A stretch of 64,000 bases of DNA from Pseudomonas sp. RIT-PI-r (GTDB taxonomy: Bacteria; Pseudomonadota; Gammaproteobacteria; Pseudomonadales; Pseudomonadaceae): NCBI RefSeq assembly GCF_001297015.1, contig NZ_LIGE01000030.1, positions 1 to 64,000 on the forward strand, in the 5' to 3' direction. The translations under genes were made by a program, and so were the position numbers. Below are positions 15,102 through 24,087 of this stretch, one piece after another; the stretch's first letter is position 1; each line of letters opens with the position of its first letter. Under the pieces are notes generated by a model. It saw only the letters and a list, made by a program, of their open reading frames with translations, was not told the origin of the DNA and made no database searches.

Positions 15102-16289
15102 TTATGGAGCGCGGCACACTTTGGCCGGCGCAGGACGCAGGCTGAGCAACAACGCGCCGACGGCCAGCACGATCAAAATCGCTCCGTAACCATCGGTGGT
15201 CGCCAGCAGACCGTAGCTGCGCGACAAGTGCCCGGCGAGCAACGCCGGCAAGCAGAACGCCAGATAACTGAGCACGTAATACGCCGACATCAAACCCGCC
15301 CGTTCATGGCGCAGCGCCAGCGGCACCAGGCTGCGCACAGCACCGAGAAACCCGGAACCGAAGCCGCACCCGGCCACCAACGTGCCGAGGAAAAACAGCG
15401 ACAGACTGGCGGTGTGCACGCCGAGCAGAATCAGCACCAGCCCCATCGGCAACAAGCTTGCGCCCAGCTGCAATGCGCGTTTGGCGCTGCGATTGCGCAA
15501 GGTGAAGATCATCAGCGCGCCGGTCACTGTCAGTGCCGCTACCGTCGCGCCGCCGATCAGGTTGGACGTCGACCCAGTGGCAGTGCGCACCAGTGACGGC
15601 GCTAGCGAGGCATAGAAACCACCGAGCGCCCACGTTGCGGTATTCAATGGCAGAACTTTCCACAACGTTGAGCGCGCTTGAACCGGCACATGCAACGTTG
15701 GCCGTAACGACGCCCAGGCGCCGGCCTGAGGCGAAGCGCTTTCGGGCAAGCGCCAGACATAAATGCCCTGCAACACAAACAAACCGAGCAACAGCCAATA
15801 GGTCAATTGCAGTGGCGCCGGGGCAAATTCGGCGAGCAACCCGCAACCCATGCCACCCAGCGCCATCCCCAGCAGCGGCGCGACGCTGTTGATCATCGGG
15901 CCTTGCTGGTGATCGGTGTCGAGCAACGTAGCACTCAATACCGCCGTCGCCATACCGGTGGCAAAACCTTGCAGGACGCGAGCGCTGATCAGCCACGTTA
16001 CGCTATCGGCGTAGATGAACAGCAACATCGCCAGCGCATTCAGCAGCACGGCGGTGAAGATCACCGGTTTGCGTCCGAGGTGATCGGACAGTGAGCCCAC
16101 GGTCAATAGAGCCGCCAACAGACTGAGCGCGTAGACGCCGAAGATCAGCGTCAGCACCGCTGCCGAGAAATGCAGCTGATCCTGATACAGGTGATACAGC
16201 GGCGTCGGCGCCGTGGACGCGGCGAGAAAACTGAGTAAGGTGATCGCCAGAAACCACAGGCTGGATCGATGGGAAGCAAGGCTGGTCAT
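15102..16289 (-). CDS. MFS transporter
   Basis: 395 aa, twelve hydrophobic segments. The MFS motif A variant VGSLSDHLGRKPVIFTAVLL lies in the loop after TM2, and SARVLQGFATGMATAVLSAT is typical of TM4-5. Putative drug or metabolite efflux; the substrate cannot be read. Start ATG 16289 has GGAG eight bases upstream, and that site lies within a 17-bp inverted repeat. Divergent from a TetR-family gene at 16381, which is the likely repressor. Confidence 0.9.
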   Translation of the reverse strand: MTSLASHRSSLWFLAITLLSFLAASTAPTPLYHLYQDQLHFSAAVLTLIFGVYALSLLAALLTVGSLSDHLGRKPVIFTAVLLNALAMLLFIYADSVTWLISARVLQGFATGMATAVLSATLLDTDHQQGPMINSVAPLLGMALGGMGCGLLAEFAPAPLQLTYWLLLGLFVLQGIYVWRLPESASPQAGAWASLRPTLHVPVQARSTLWKVLPLNTATWALGGFYASLAPSLVRTATGSTSNLIGGATVAALTVTGALMIFTLRNRSAKRALQLGASLLPMGLVLILLGVHTASLSLFFLGTLVAGCGFGSGFLGAVRSLVPLALRHERAGLMSAYYVLSYLAFCLPALLAGHLSRSYGLLATTDGYGAILIVLAVGALLLSLRPAPAKVCRAP

Positions 16290-16291
16290 GG

Positions 16292-16334
16292 GCACACTCC
16301 GCAAAAGCTAATTTTTTGCTTTTGCGGAGTGTGC
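16292..16334. promoter_or_regulatory. 17-bp perfect inverted repeat, likely TetR operator
   Basis: Left arm GCACACTCCGCAAAAGC at 16292-16308 and the exact complement GCTTTTGCGGAGTGTGC at 16318-16334, spacer TAATTTTTT. It fills half of the 91-nt region between the divergent MFS and TetR genes and overlaps the MFS ribosome site, so a bound repressor would block the MFS gene directly and probably its own promoter. Confidence 0.8.
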
Positions 16335-16380
16335 TACTGCCTCACGCTTAAAGCAAATTCTTTGTGTTAAGGTCTGCCGC

Positions 16381-16923
16381 ATGGCTATTAAAGAAGGTTT
16401 ACGCCCCGGCGGTCGCAGTGCCCGGGTGCAAGAGTCGATTCACTCGGCAGTCCGCGCACTGCTGCAGGAACAGGAGCGCTCGACGGTGACCGTGCCGCAA
16501 ATTGCCGCGCGCGCCGGAGTGACGCCGTCGACGATTTATCGGCGCTGGGGCGATCTCGCAGCGCTGCTGGCAGATGTCGCCCTCGCCCGCATGCGTCCGG
16601 TCAGCGAACCGGCTGAAACCGGCAGTCTGCGCCGCGATATCCGCGCCTGGGCCGAGCAGTATCTCGACGGGATGAGTTCCGAACCCGGCCGCAACATGAT
16701 GCGTGACGTGCAGGCGAGTGCGACGCCGGGGTATTGCGTGACGATCATTGGCGCGCAGTTGCAGACGATCATTGCGCGGCACCCCGCTGAGACTGCGCCG
16801 AGTGTTGATCGGTTGATCAATCTGGTGGTGGCGCCGGTGGTGTTCCGGATTCTGTTTTCGGCGGCGGCACTGGAGGTGGATGAGCTTCATCGTCTGATCG
16901 ATATTGCGCTGCGTCAGGACTGA
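16381..16923 (+). CDS. TetR/AcrR-family transcriptional regulator
   Basis: 180 aa. The N-terminal HTH is at ~20-65: VQESIHSAVRALLQEQERST, then VPQIAARAGVTPSTIYRRWG. The C-terminal ligand domain resembles TetR_C_11-type (LRRDIRAWAEQYLDGMSSEP). AAGG lies eight bases before ATG 16381. Divergent from the MFS gene with a shared inverted-repeat operator, so local repression of that transporter is the natural reading. Confidence 0.9.
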   Translation: MAIKEGLRPGGRSARVQESIHSAVRALLQEQERSTVTVPQIAARAGVTPSTIYRRWGDLAALLADVALARMRPVSEPAETGSLRRDIRAWAEQYLDGMSSEPGRNMMRDVQASATPGYCVTIIGAQLQTIIARHPAETAPSVDRLINLVVAPVVFRILFSAAALEVDELHRLIDIALRQD

Positions 16924-16935
16924 CATCGATATTCA

Positions 16936-17024
16936 TGTAGGAGCTGCGGCACGCTGCGATCTTTTGATCTTGATTTTGAAAGATCAAAAGACCGCAGCCT
17001 CGTTTCACTCGACAGCTCCTACAG
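16936..17024. repeat. REPIN, TTTTGATC-containing class
   Basis: TGTAGGAGCTGCGGCACGCT...GATCTTTTGATC on the left; GATCAAAAGACCGCAGCCTC...GACAGCTCCTACAGG inverted on the right. Lies between the tetR-like gene and the histidine kinase. Confidence 0.85.
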
Positions 17025-17181
17025 GGTTCGATGCCTGGCAATGTCATCGCACAACGCCTCCATTCAAACCTGCGACACCCCGCCACGCCACGACCTTGGT
17101 CGACACTGACTAACCGCCCCGCGCGTGCGAGACTGTCCGCCCGGGCAGGAGTGCCGGGGAGTCTTCTGTCGGGAGTGTTGC

Positions 17182-20100
17182 ATGTCGTTGTCCACCGGGC
17201 TGATCGCCGCCGTCGCCCTGGCCTATATGGCCATCATGTTCGCCATCGCCTTCTACGGCGACCGTCGCAGCACGCCGTTGCCGCCGCGCATGCGTGCCTG
17301 GGTGTACAGCCTGTCACTGGCGGTTTACTGCACCAGTTGGACGTTCTTCGGTGCGGTCGGCCAGGCAGCAGAACAACTGTGGTCATTCCTGCCGATTTAC
17401 CTCGGGCCGATCCTGCTGCTGGTGGGGGCGCCGTGGGTCCTGCAAAAAATGGTGATGATCAGCAAACAGGAGAACATCACCTCCATCGCCGACTTCATCG
17501 CCGCGCGCTACGGCAAATCGCAATCGCTGGCGGTGGTGGTCGCGCTGATCTGTCTGGTCGGCGTTCTGCCCTACATCGCCCTGCAACTCAAAGGCATCGT
17601 CCTCGGCGTGAACCTGTTGATTGGCGCCGGCGCCGACGCCATGGGCACCCGCGCCCAGGACACCGCGCTGATCGTGTCGCTGGTGCTGGCGCTGTTCACC
17701 ATCGTCTTCGGTACACGCAACCTCGATGCCACCGAACACCACCGCGGCATGGTGCTCGCGATTGCCTTCGAATCGCTGGTCAAGCTGTTTGCCTTTCTTG
17801 CCGTCGGCGCCTTCGTCACCTATGGCCTGTATGACGGTTTCGACGACCTGTTCAATCAAGCGATGCTCGCGCCGCGCCTTGAGGAATACTGGAAAGAAAC
17901 CATCAATTGGCCATCAATGGTGGTGCAGACTGGCGTGGCGATGATGGCGATCATCTGCCTGCCACGGCAATTCCACGTCACCGTGGTGGAAAACATCGAT
18001 CCACAGGATCTGCGTCTGGCCAAATGGGTGTTCCCGGCTTACCTGGCCTTGGCCGCGCTGTTTGTAGTGCCGATCGCTCTGGCCGGTCAGATGATGCTGC
18101 CGAGCGACGTGTTGCCCGACTCTTTCGTCATCAGCCTGCCCTTGGCGCAGGCCCATCCAGCGCTGGCGTTGCTGGCGTTTATCGGCGGCGCGTCGGCGGC
18201 GACCGGCATGGTGATTGTCGCCAGCGTGGCGTTGTCGACCATGGTTTCCAACGACATGCTGTTGCCGTGGCTGCTGCGGCGCAACAACGCCGAGCGCCCG
18301 TTCGAAGTATTCCGCCAGTGGATGTTGTCGGTGCGCCGGGTGAGCATCGTGGTGATCCTGCTGCTGGCATATGTCAGCTACCGTTTGCTCGGCTCCACCG
18401 CCAGCCTCGCCACCATCGGCCAGATCGCTTTTGCTGCCGTGACTCAACTGGCACCGGCCATGCTCGGCGCCCTGTACTGGAAGCAGGCCAACCGCCGTGG
18501 CGTTTTCGCAGGTTTGGCCGCGGGCACATTCCTGTGGTTTTACACACTGATTCTGCCGATCGCCGCGCACAGCCTTGGCTGGTCGCTGAGCAGTTTCCCG
18601 GGGCTGGCGTGGTTGCACAGCAATCCGCTGAATCTGCCGATCACCCCGCTGACCCAAGGCGTGGTGCTGTCGCTGGCGGGTAACTTCACGCTGTTTGCGT
18701 GGGTCTCGGTGCTGTCCCGTACGCGGGTGTCAGAGCATTGGCAGGCCGGGCGTTTCATTGGTCAGGAGATCAGCGCGCGACCCAGTGCACGCTCGATGCT
18801 GGCGGTGCAGATCGACGATTTGCTGCAACTGGCCGCGCGCTTTGTCGGTGAAGAGCGTGCGCGCCAGAGCTTCATCCGCTTTGCCTATCGTCAAGGCAAG
18901 GGCTTCAATCCGAACCAGAATGCCGACGGCGAATGGATCGCTCACACCGAGCGCTTGCTGGCCGGTGTACTTGGCGCCTCTTCTACGCGCGCTGTAGTAA
19001 AAGCCGCCATCGAAGGTCGGGAAATGCAACTGGAGGACGTCGTCCGGATCGCTGACGAAGCATCGGAGGTGCTGCAATTCAACCGCGCCTTGTTGCAAGG
19101 CGCGATCGAGAACATCACCCAAGGGATCAGCGTGGTCGACCAGTCGCTGAAACTGGTGGCGTGGAACCGGCGTTATCTGGAGCTGTTCAATTATCCCGAC
19201 GGTCTGATCAGCGTCGGGCGGCCGATTGCCGACATCATTCGCTACAACGCCGAGCGCGGTTTGTGTGGCCCAGGCGAAGCGGAGGTACACGTTGCCCGCC
19301 GCCTGCACTGGATGCGCCAGGGCCGCGCGCACACCTCGGAACGGCTGTTTCCCAATGGCCGGGTGATCGAGTTGATCGGCAACCCGATGCCGGGCGGTGG
19401 TTTTGTCATGAGTTTCACCGATATCACCGCGTTCCGCGAGGCTGAGCAAGCGCTGACCGAGGCCAACGAGGGCCTCGAGCAACGCGTCAGCGAACGCACG
19501 CAGGAGCTGTCGCAACTCAATGTCGCGCTGACCGAAGCCAAAGGCACCGCCGAGGCGGCAAACCAGTCGAAAACCCGCTTCCTCGCGGCGGTCAGTCATG
19601 ACTTGATGCAGCCGCTGAACGCTGCACGGCTGTTCTCCGCCGCCCTCTCCCATCAGGACGATGGCTTGAGTAGCGAAGCGCAGAAACTGGTGCAACACCT
19701 CGACAGTTCGCTGCGTTCGGCCGAGGACTTGATCAGCGATCTGCTGGACATCTCGCGGCTGGAAAACGGCAAGATCAACCCGGACCGCAAGCCTTTTGCA
19801 CTCAATGAGTTGTTCGACATTCTCGGCGCCGAATTCAAGGCGCTGGCGCAAGAACAAGGCTTGAGCTTTCGCGTGCGCAGCAGCCATTTGCGCATCGACA
19901 GCGACAGCAAATTGCTGCGACGGATTTTGCAGAACTTCCTGACGAACGCCTTCCGCTACGCCAAAGGTCCGGTGCTGCTGGGCGTGCGTCGCTGCGGGGA
20001 AGAATTGTCGCTGGAAGTGTGGGATCGCGGACCGGGTATTCCGGAAGACAAGCTGCAGGTAATTTTCGAAGAGTTCAAACGTCTCGACAGTCATCAGACC

Positions 20101-20652
20101 CGTGCCGAAAAAGGTCTGGGGCTTGGATTGGCGATTGCCGACGGTTTGTGTCGCGTGCTCGGCCATACGCTACGTGTGCGTTCGTGGCCAGGACGCGGCA
20201 GTGTATTCAGCGTCAGCGTGCCATTGGCACCGACGCAATCCGTACCGTCGAGCATCTCTGTCGAGTTGAATGGCACATTGCACAGCGGCGCACGGGTGCT
20301 GTGCATCGACAATGAAGACAGCATTCTGATCGGTATGCACAGCTTGTTGAGTCGTTGGGGATGCCAGGTGTGGACGGCGCGCAATCGCGAGGAGTGCGCG
20401 GCATTGCTGAGCGAAGGCGTGCGCCCGCAACTGGCACTGGTCGACTATCACCTGGATCACGGCGACACCGGCACTGACTTGATGGCCTGGTTGCGCACCA
20501 CGTTGGGCGAGCCGGTACCGGGTGTGGTGATCAGCGCGGACGGCCGGCCGGAGACGGTCGCGCAGGTGCATGCGGCGGGGCTGGATTATCTGCCGAAACC
20601 GGTGAAACCGGCGGCGTTGCGGGCGTTGTTGAGTCGGTATTTGCCGCTGTAG
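17182..20652 (+). CDS. Hybrid sensor histidine kinase with N-terminal sodium:solute symporter domain
   Basis: 1156 aa from ATG 17182 (GGGAG site). Residues ~1-510 are an SSS-family transporter-like membrane domain. PAS region ~640-755 (GISVVDQSLKLVAWNRRYLE), coiled coil, then HisKA with phospho-acceptor His ~806 in SHDLMQPLNAARL. The HATPase domain has NFLTNAFRYAKGP, DRGPGIPEDK and GLGLGLAIADG. The C-terminal receiver has RVLCIDNE and phospho-Asp ~1088 in ALVDYHLDHG. This is the CbrA-like transporter-kinase architecture with an added receiver. No cognate regulator gene is adjacent, so the response partner is elsewhere. Confidence 0.93.
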   Translation: MSLSTGLIAAVALAYMAIMFAIAFYGDRRSTPLPPRMRAWVYSLSLAVYCTSWTFFGAVGQAAEQLWSFLPIYLGPILLLVGAPWVLQKMVMISKQENITSIADFIAARYGKSQSLAVVVALICLVGVLPYIALQLKGIVLGVNLLIGAGADAMGTRAQDTALIVSLVLALFTIVFGTRNLDATEHHRGMVLAIAFESLVKLFAFLAVGAFVTYGLYDGFDDLFNQAMLAPRLEEYWKETINWPSMVVQTGVAMMAIICLPRQFHVTVVENIDPQDLRLAKWVFPAYLALAALFVVPIALAGQMMLPSDVLPDSFVISLPLAQAHPALALLAFIGGASAATGMVIVASVALSTMVSNDMLLPWLLRRNNAERPFEVFRQWMLSVRRVSIVVILLLAYVSYRLLGSTASLATIGQIAFAAVTQLAPAMLGALYWKQANRRGVFAGLAAGTFLWFYTLILPIAAHSLGWSLSSFPGLAWLHSNPLNLPITPLTQGVVLSLAGNFTLFAWVSVLSRTRVSEHWQAGRFIGQEISARPSARSMLAVQIDDLLQLAARFVGEERARQSFIRFAYRQGKGFNPNQNADGEWIAHTERLLAGVLGASSTRAVVKAAIEGREMQLEDVVRIADEASEVLQFNRALLQGAIENITQGISVVDQSLKLVAWNRRYLELFNYPDGLISVGRPIADIIRYNAERGLCGPGEAEVHVARRLHWMRQGRAHTSERLFPNGRVIELIGNPMPGGGFVMSFTDITAFREAEQALTEANEGLEQRVSERTQELSQLNVALTEAKGTAEAANQSKTRFLAAVSHDLMQPLNAARLFSAALSHQDDGLSSEAQKLVQHLDSSLRSAEDLISDLLDISRLENGKINPDRKPFALNELFDILGAEFKALAQEQGLSFRVRSSHLRIDSDSKLLRRILQNFLTNAFRYAKGPVLLGVRRCGEELSLEVWDRGPGIPEDKLQVIFEEFKRLDSHQTRAEKGLGLGLAIADGLCRVLGHTLRVRSWPGRGSVFSVSVPLAPTQSVPSSISVELNGTLHSGARVLCIDNEDSILIGMHSLLSRWGCQVWTARNREECAALLSEGVRPQLALVDYHLDHGDTGTDLMAWLRTTLGEPVPGVVISADGRPETVAQVHAAGLDYLPKPVKPAALRALLSRYLPL

Positions 20653-20672
20653 GTGGTGACTTTACTGACGCC

Positions 20673-20742
20673 TTCGCGAGCAGGCTCGCTCCCACAGTTT
20701 GAAATGCATTCCAATGTGGGAGCGAGCCTGCTCCGGGCGGCG
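20673..20742. repeat. REPIN, GTGGGAGCGAGCCTGCTC class
   Basis: TCGCGAGCAGGCTCGCTCCC and inverted GTGGGAGCGAGCCTGCTCCG flank ~25 nt. Lies between the convergent kinase and rmuC genes. Confidence 0.9.
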
Positions 20743-20762
20743 ATCTGAAGAAGCTTTTAGAG

Positions 20763-22241
20763 TCACTCGGGAAGCTCGACGAGACCATCGACATCGGTCA
20801 TCGCCCGTTCCAGCAAATCCGCCGGCAAGCTCTTGCTCGCCCGCGCGCCGAGCAGTTTGAGCTGCTCACTGCGACTGACCAGATTGCCGCGTCCTTCGGT
20901 CAGCTTGTTGCGCGCTGAGCTGTAGGCCTTGTCCAGTTGCTGCAGACGATTGCCGACCTCATCCAGATCCTGGATGAACAGCACGAACTTGTCGTACAGC
21001 CACCCGGCACGTTCGGCGATTTCCCTGGCGTTCTGGCTCTGGCGCTCCTGTTTCCACAGGCTGTCGATGACCCGCAATGTCGCCAGCAACGTGGTGGGAC
21101 TGACGATGACAATGTTGCGGTCGAAGGCTTCCTGAAACAGTGTCGGCTCAGCCTGCAAAGCGGCGGAGAATGCCGCTTCGATCGGAACGAACAGCAAGAC
21201 GAAATCGAGGCTGTGCAGGCCTTCCAGACGCTTGTAGTCCTTGCCGGCCAAACCTTTGACGTGAGTGCGCAAGGACAGCACGTGCTGCTTGATCGCGATC
21301 GGTCCGAGGGTGTCGTCATCAGCGGCGACGTACTGTTGATACGCGGTGAGGCTGACCTTGGAGTCGACCACGACCTGCTTGTCGCCCGGCAGATAAATGA
21401 GCACATCCGGCTGGAAGCGCTCGCCATCCGGGCCCTTGAGATTGACCTGCGTCTGGTACTCGCGGCCCTTTTCCAGACCGGCGTGTTCGAGCACGCGCTC
21501 AAGAATCAACTCGCCCCAGTTGCCTTGGGTTTTCTGGCCTTTGAGTGCGCGTGTAAGGTTGGTCGCTTCGTCGCTCAGACGCAGGTTGAGCGCTTGCAGG
21601 CGCTCCAATTCCTTGGCCAGCGAGAAACGCTCACGGGCTTCGGCCTGATAGCTTTCTTCCACACGTTTTTCGAAGGACTGGATGCGTTCTTTCAAAGGAT
21701 CGAGCAATTGCCCGAGACGCTGCTGACTGGTCTCGGCAAAACGCTGTTCGCGCTCATCGAAAATCTTTCCGGCCAGCTCGGCGAACTGCGCGCGCAATTC
21801 ATCGCGTGAGCCTTGCAGGTCGTTGAGGCGTTGTTGATGGCTTTCCTGCTGTTCGCGCAATTCGGCGCTCAACGAAGCGGCCTGAGCGTCGAGGCGGCGC
21901 AACTCGGCTTCTTTGTTGGCGCGCTCAAGGTTCCAGGCATGGGAGGCGTCACGAGCATCGTCGCGTTCGATCTGCAGCAGTTCTACTTCCCGACGCAGGG
22001 CCGCCAGATCCGCCTGTTTCGCGGCGTTGGCCTGACCGAGGTCGGCGACTTCATCGCGACTGGCATCCAGTTGCGCGTTGAGCCCGTCCTGCGCCAGTTG
22101 CGCCATGGCCAGCCGCTCTTCGAGCAACGCCACGTCTGCCTGAGCGTTACTCGCCCGGCGTTGCAGTTGCCAGGCCAACGCCAGCAGCGGCAAGCCTGCC
22201 CCTGCGAGACCGAGCAATATGCTGGTCAAGTCCATAGCCAT
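20763..22241 (-). CDS. rmuC: DNA recombination protein RmuC
   Basis: 492 aa. N-terminal membrane helix ~7-27 (LLGLAGAGLPLLALAWQLQR), long coiled coil ~28-200, then the RmuC nuclease-like domain with VLEHAGLEKGREYQTQVNLK, PDVLIYLPGDKQVVVDSKVS and IEAAFSAALQAEPTLFQEAF. RmuC limits inversion-type recombination at short repeats and belongs to the PD-(D/E)XK-like superfamily; the Asp/Lys of VVVDSKVS fits that core. AGGAG lies before ATG 22241. Confidence 0.95.
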   Translation of the reverse strand: MAMDLTSILLGLAGAGLPLLALAWQLQRRASNAQADVALLEERLAMAQLAQDGLNAQLDASRDEVADLGQANAAKQADLAALRREVELLQIERDDARDASHAWNLERANKEAELRRLDAQAASLSAELREQQESHQQRLNDLQGSRDELRAQFAELAGKIFDEREQRFAETSQQRLGQLLDPLKERIQSFEKRVEESYQAEARERFSLAKELERLQALNLRLSDEATNLTRALKGQKTQGNWGELILERVLEHAGLEKGREYQTQVNLKGPDGERFQPDVLIYLPGDKQVVVDSKVSLTAYQQYVAADDDTLGPIAIKQHVLSLRTHVKGLAGKDYKRLEGLHSLDFVLLFVPIEAAFSAALQAEPTLFQEAFDRNIVIVSPTTLLATLRVIDSLWKQERQSQNAREIAERAGWLYDKFVLFIQDLDEVGNRLQQLDKAYSSARNKLTEGRGNLVSRSEQLKLLGARASKSLPADLLERAMTDVDGLVELPE

Positions 22242-22302
22242 AGCGACTCCTGCCGATCCGATAAAGCCTGAAGGTTAACCAAGGCGCCAGAGCTTGGACA
22301 GC

Positions 22303-22626
22303 TCAGTCGTCGATGAGACCGAGTTCCTGTTGCGCACGCCGGTCACCCGCGCGAGCTGCCGAACGCAGCAAGTCCTGGCCGATACGACGGTCGCGGGCAT
22401 TGCCGCATTCACGGCACATCAGTTGTCCGAGACGGCTTTGTGCCGCCACTACGCCTTCGCGCGCCGGCTGCTTGAGCAGGCGGCCGGCCAAATGCTTGGC
22501 GTTGTGGCTGTCACTCAGGCGCGGACTGTCGAGCAGCCATTCGGCAACACGCACGGAAAAGCGCTTGGGCGAGGTAACAGGAAGGGGTTGTGAGGTAACA
22601 GAGTCTGATACTGAGCGAAACTTCAT
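22303..22626 (-). CDS. Sel1/TPR-like small protein
   Basis: 107 aa from ATG 22626. The C-terminal half carries repeat-like helices (VVAAQSRLGQLMCRECGNAR, LLRSAARAGDRRAQQELGLI) similar to Sel1 repeats, with a CREC pair. An in-frame extension to 22698 is possible but has no good site. Single gene on the minus strand, upstream of rmuC. Confidence 0.65.
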   Translation of the reverse strand: MKFRSVSDSVTSQPLPVTSPKRFSVRVAEWLLDSPRLSDSHNAKHLAGRLLKQPAREGVVAAQSRLGQLMCRECGNARDRRIGQDLLRSAARAGDRRAQQELGLIDD

Positions 22627-22734
22627 AAAGCACTGTGGGACAGATCGGAAGGCGCGCCACTCTACTCTCTTTTTCCTACAGGTAAAGTCGAAAGACAACC
22701 CGGCACGCCCGTCCTAGAGCAAGCGCTCGGGACA

Positions 22735-22755
22735 ATCCACAGAAGCTGTGGATAA
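22735..22755. promoter_or_regulatory. Palindrome containing a DnaA-box 9-mer
   Basis: ATCCACAG (22735-22742) and CTGTGGAT (22746-22753) are inverted around AAG; extension to the right gives TGTGGATAA (22747-22755), an exact DnaA box. It lies about 110 nt upstream of the Sel1-like gene start. Confidence 0.45.
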
Positions 22756-22759
22756 CTCA

Positions 22760-23589
22760 GTGGACAACCGCGTTGCAACCCTCGCAAAGCCTTGTGGAAT
22801 GGGGCTCGCAGTTAAACTGACGATTTTTTCACCAACTCAGAAAAGCCTTTTTTTTCATTGACTTAAACTTTTGATGCAGGCAGCCATCAGGGTCAGGATT
22901 AAAATGACAGCGTCGTTACAGTGCGCGCAACTAATGTGCACAAGTAGCTGTTACCCGGTTATATCGATGCGCCTTTTCGGGTCATTCAGGCTCTCAAGCT
23001 GGTGATAAAGCGCTCAGGCGAGGCCTCTGACAGGTTGCTTCACAGCGACCAACGGTCGAGAAGTGAGCCAATCAGGGGCAGTGCTGCGTATCCAAAAGCA
23101 GAAAGGCTCCGCGCATGCAATGTTTTTTCACTTCGGGTTTGCATTGCTCAAGCCTATCCGTTAGTATCCGCAGCGTTAGTACCAAGCTGAAAGTCAATTC
23201 CGGTCGAACACATCCCCACGGTCAACCTTCTTCCAAGAAGCCTTTACCGAAAAAAGCGGGAACGACCCCTCGATGGTTTCCAGGTAAATCTTGCGACGAC
23301 ACTGCCTTTGAATGATGCAAAGGGTGTTGCCAAGGCCATTTACTCTGACCGAACCAACCTGCAAATTGATCAGGATCTTCACCCCGGGCCCAGAACCTTT
23401 GCCCTCGATGTGTTGCCTGCCCTCCTAAGTACCTACCTGCCAGCCCAAGCGCGCCAACTTATCAGCGCTTCAAACTGGCTGCTTTGTTCCAGTCGGGTTC
23501 TTCGTTCGACCAATGGTGGTCGACGTTACTGGAACGTTTTAACGTTGCACGGTTCTTATCCGTGTCATTTGTAGGAACACCTAATAACT
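22760..23589. other. 830 nt without a convincing gene
   Basis: Less GC-rich than its surroundings. Short open frames exist (23002-23190, 23115-23315, 23308-23574, all plus strand) but their products are low-complexity or Ser/Arg-rich, lack ribosome sites and overlap one another. Small inverted repeats are present (CTTCTTCC-AAGAAG near 23228; CCTTTG...CAAAGG near 23307; AACGTTTTAACGTT near 23536). It may hold a long leader of the 23590 gene or a small RNA. Confidence 0.4.
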
Positions 23590-23814
23590 ATGTCTACTCA
23601 AATCCATACTCAGGATGCCATTCGCACCCTAACCAATGCTTTTGCTCCAATGAACTGCCTGATCATGGCCGCTCGCAAAGGCTGCTTCAGCTTCACTCTG
23701 GTCAACGAGCACGGTATCGCCCGCCACAGCGAGCGTCTGTACCCTGATCAATACTCCAGCGCTGAACCGCTGCAGGCCGTGATCGACCGTACCCGTCAGG
23801 CACTGGTTGCCTGA
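23590..23814 (+). CDS. Small conserved Pseudomonas protein (DUF3509-like)
   Basis: 74 aa, MSTQIHTQDAIRTLTNAFAP at the start, then FSFTLVNEHGIARHSERLYP and LQAVIDRTRQALVA. The pattern resembles the DUF3509 group of small Pseudomonas proteins, recalled rather than searched. No signal peptide. A loosely spaced AGGAA precedes the ATG, and a strong terminator follows 25 nt after the stop, so this is a monocistronic unit with a possibly long leader. Confidence 0.7.
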   Translation: MSTQIHTQDAIRTLTNAFAPMNCLIMAARKGCFSFTLVNEHGIARHSERLYPDQYSSAEPLQAVIDRTRQALVA

Positions 23815-23837
23815 AAGCCGAAAAGGCTGCAAAAGCA

Positions 23838-23868
23838 AAAGCCCCGCACAAAATGCGGGGCTTTTTAT
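23838..23868 (+). terminator. Intrinsic terminator of the 23590 gene
   Basis: AAAGCCCCGCA...TGCGGGGCTTTTTATT: an 11-bp GC stem followed by T5. Confidence 0.9.
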
Positions 23869-24087
23869 TGCCCGATGTTTCACTTTTAGCGCAAACCGCC
23901 TAAGCACCTTCAGATATAACGGTTATAACTCGAAGGCGGAAATATTTTAAAAACAGACCTTTACGCTGCGAATATGACACTACACTTCAACTCAAGCGGC
24001 GTGATCCGCTTGTGGCGAGCCTGAACCGATCCACCGCTGCCAAGGCCCCTTCAGGACTCGCCCCTCATTACAAGAATCGAGGGCTTT

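Noticed and set aside
18730..20166. 478-codon minus-strand frame inside the histidine kinase gene
   Set aside because: Antisense shadow of HisKA/HATPase coding sequence.
22760..23590. ORFs at 23002-23190, 23115-23315 and 23308-23574
   Set aside because: Mutually overlapping in different frames, no ribosome sites, no family-like composition.
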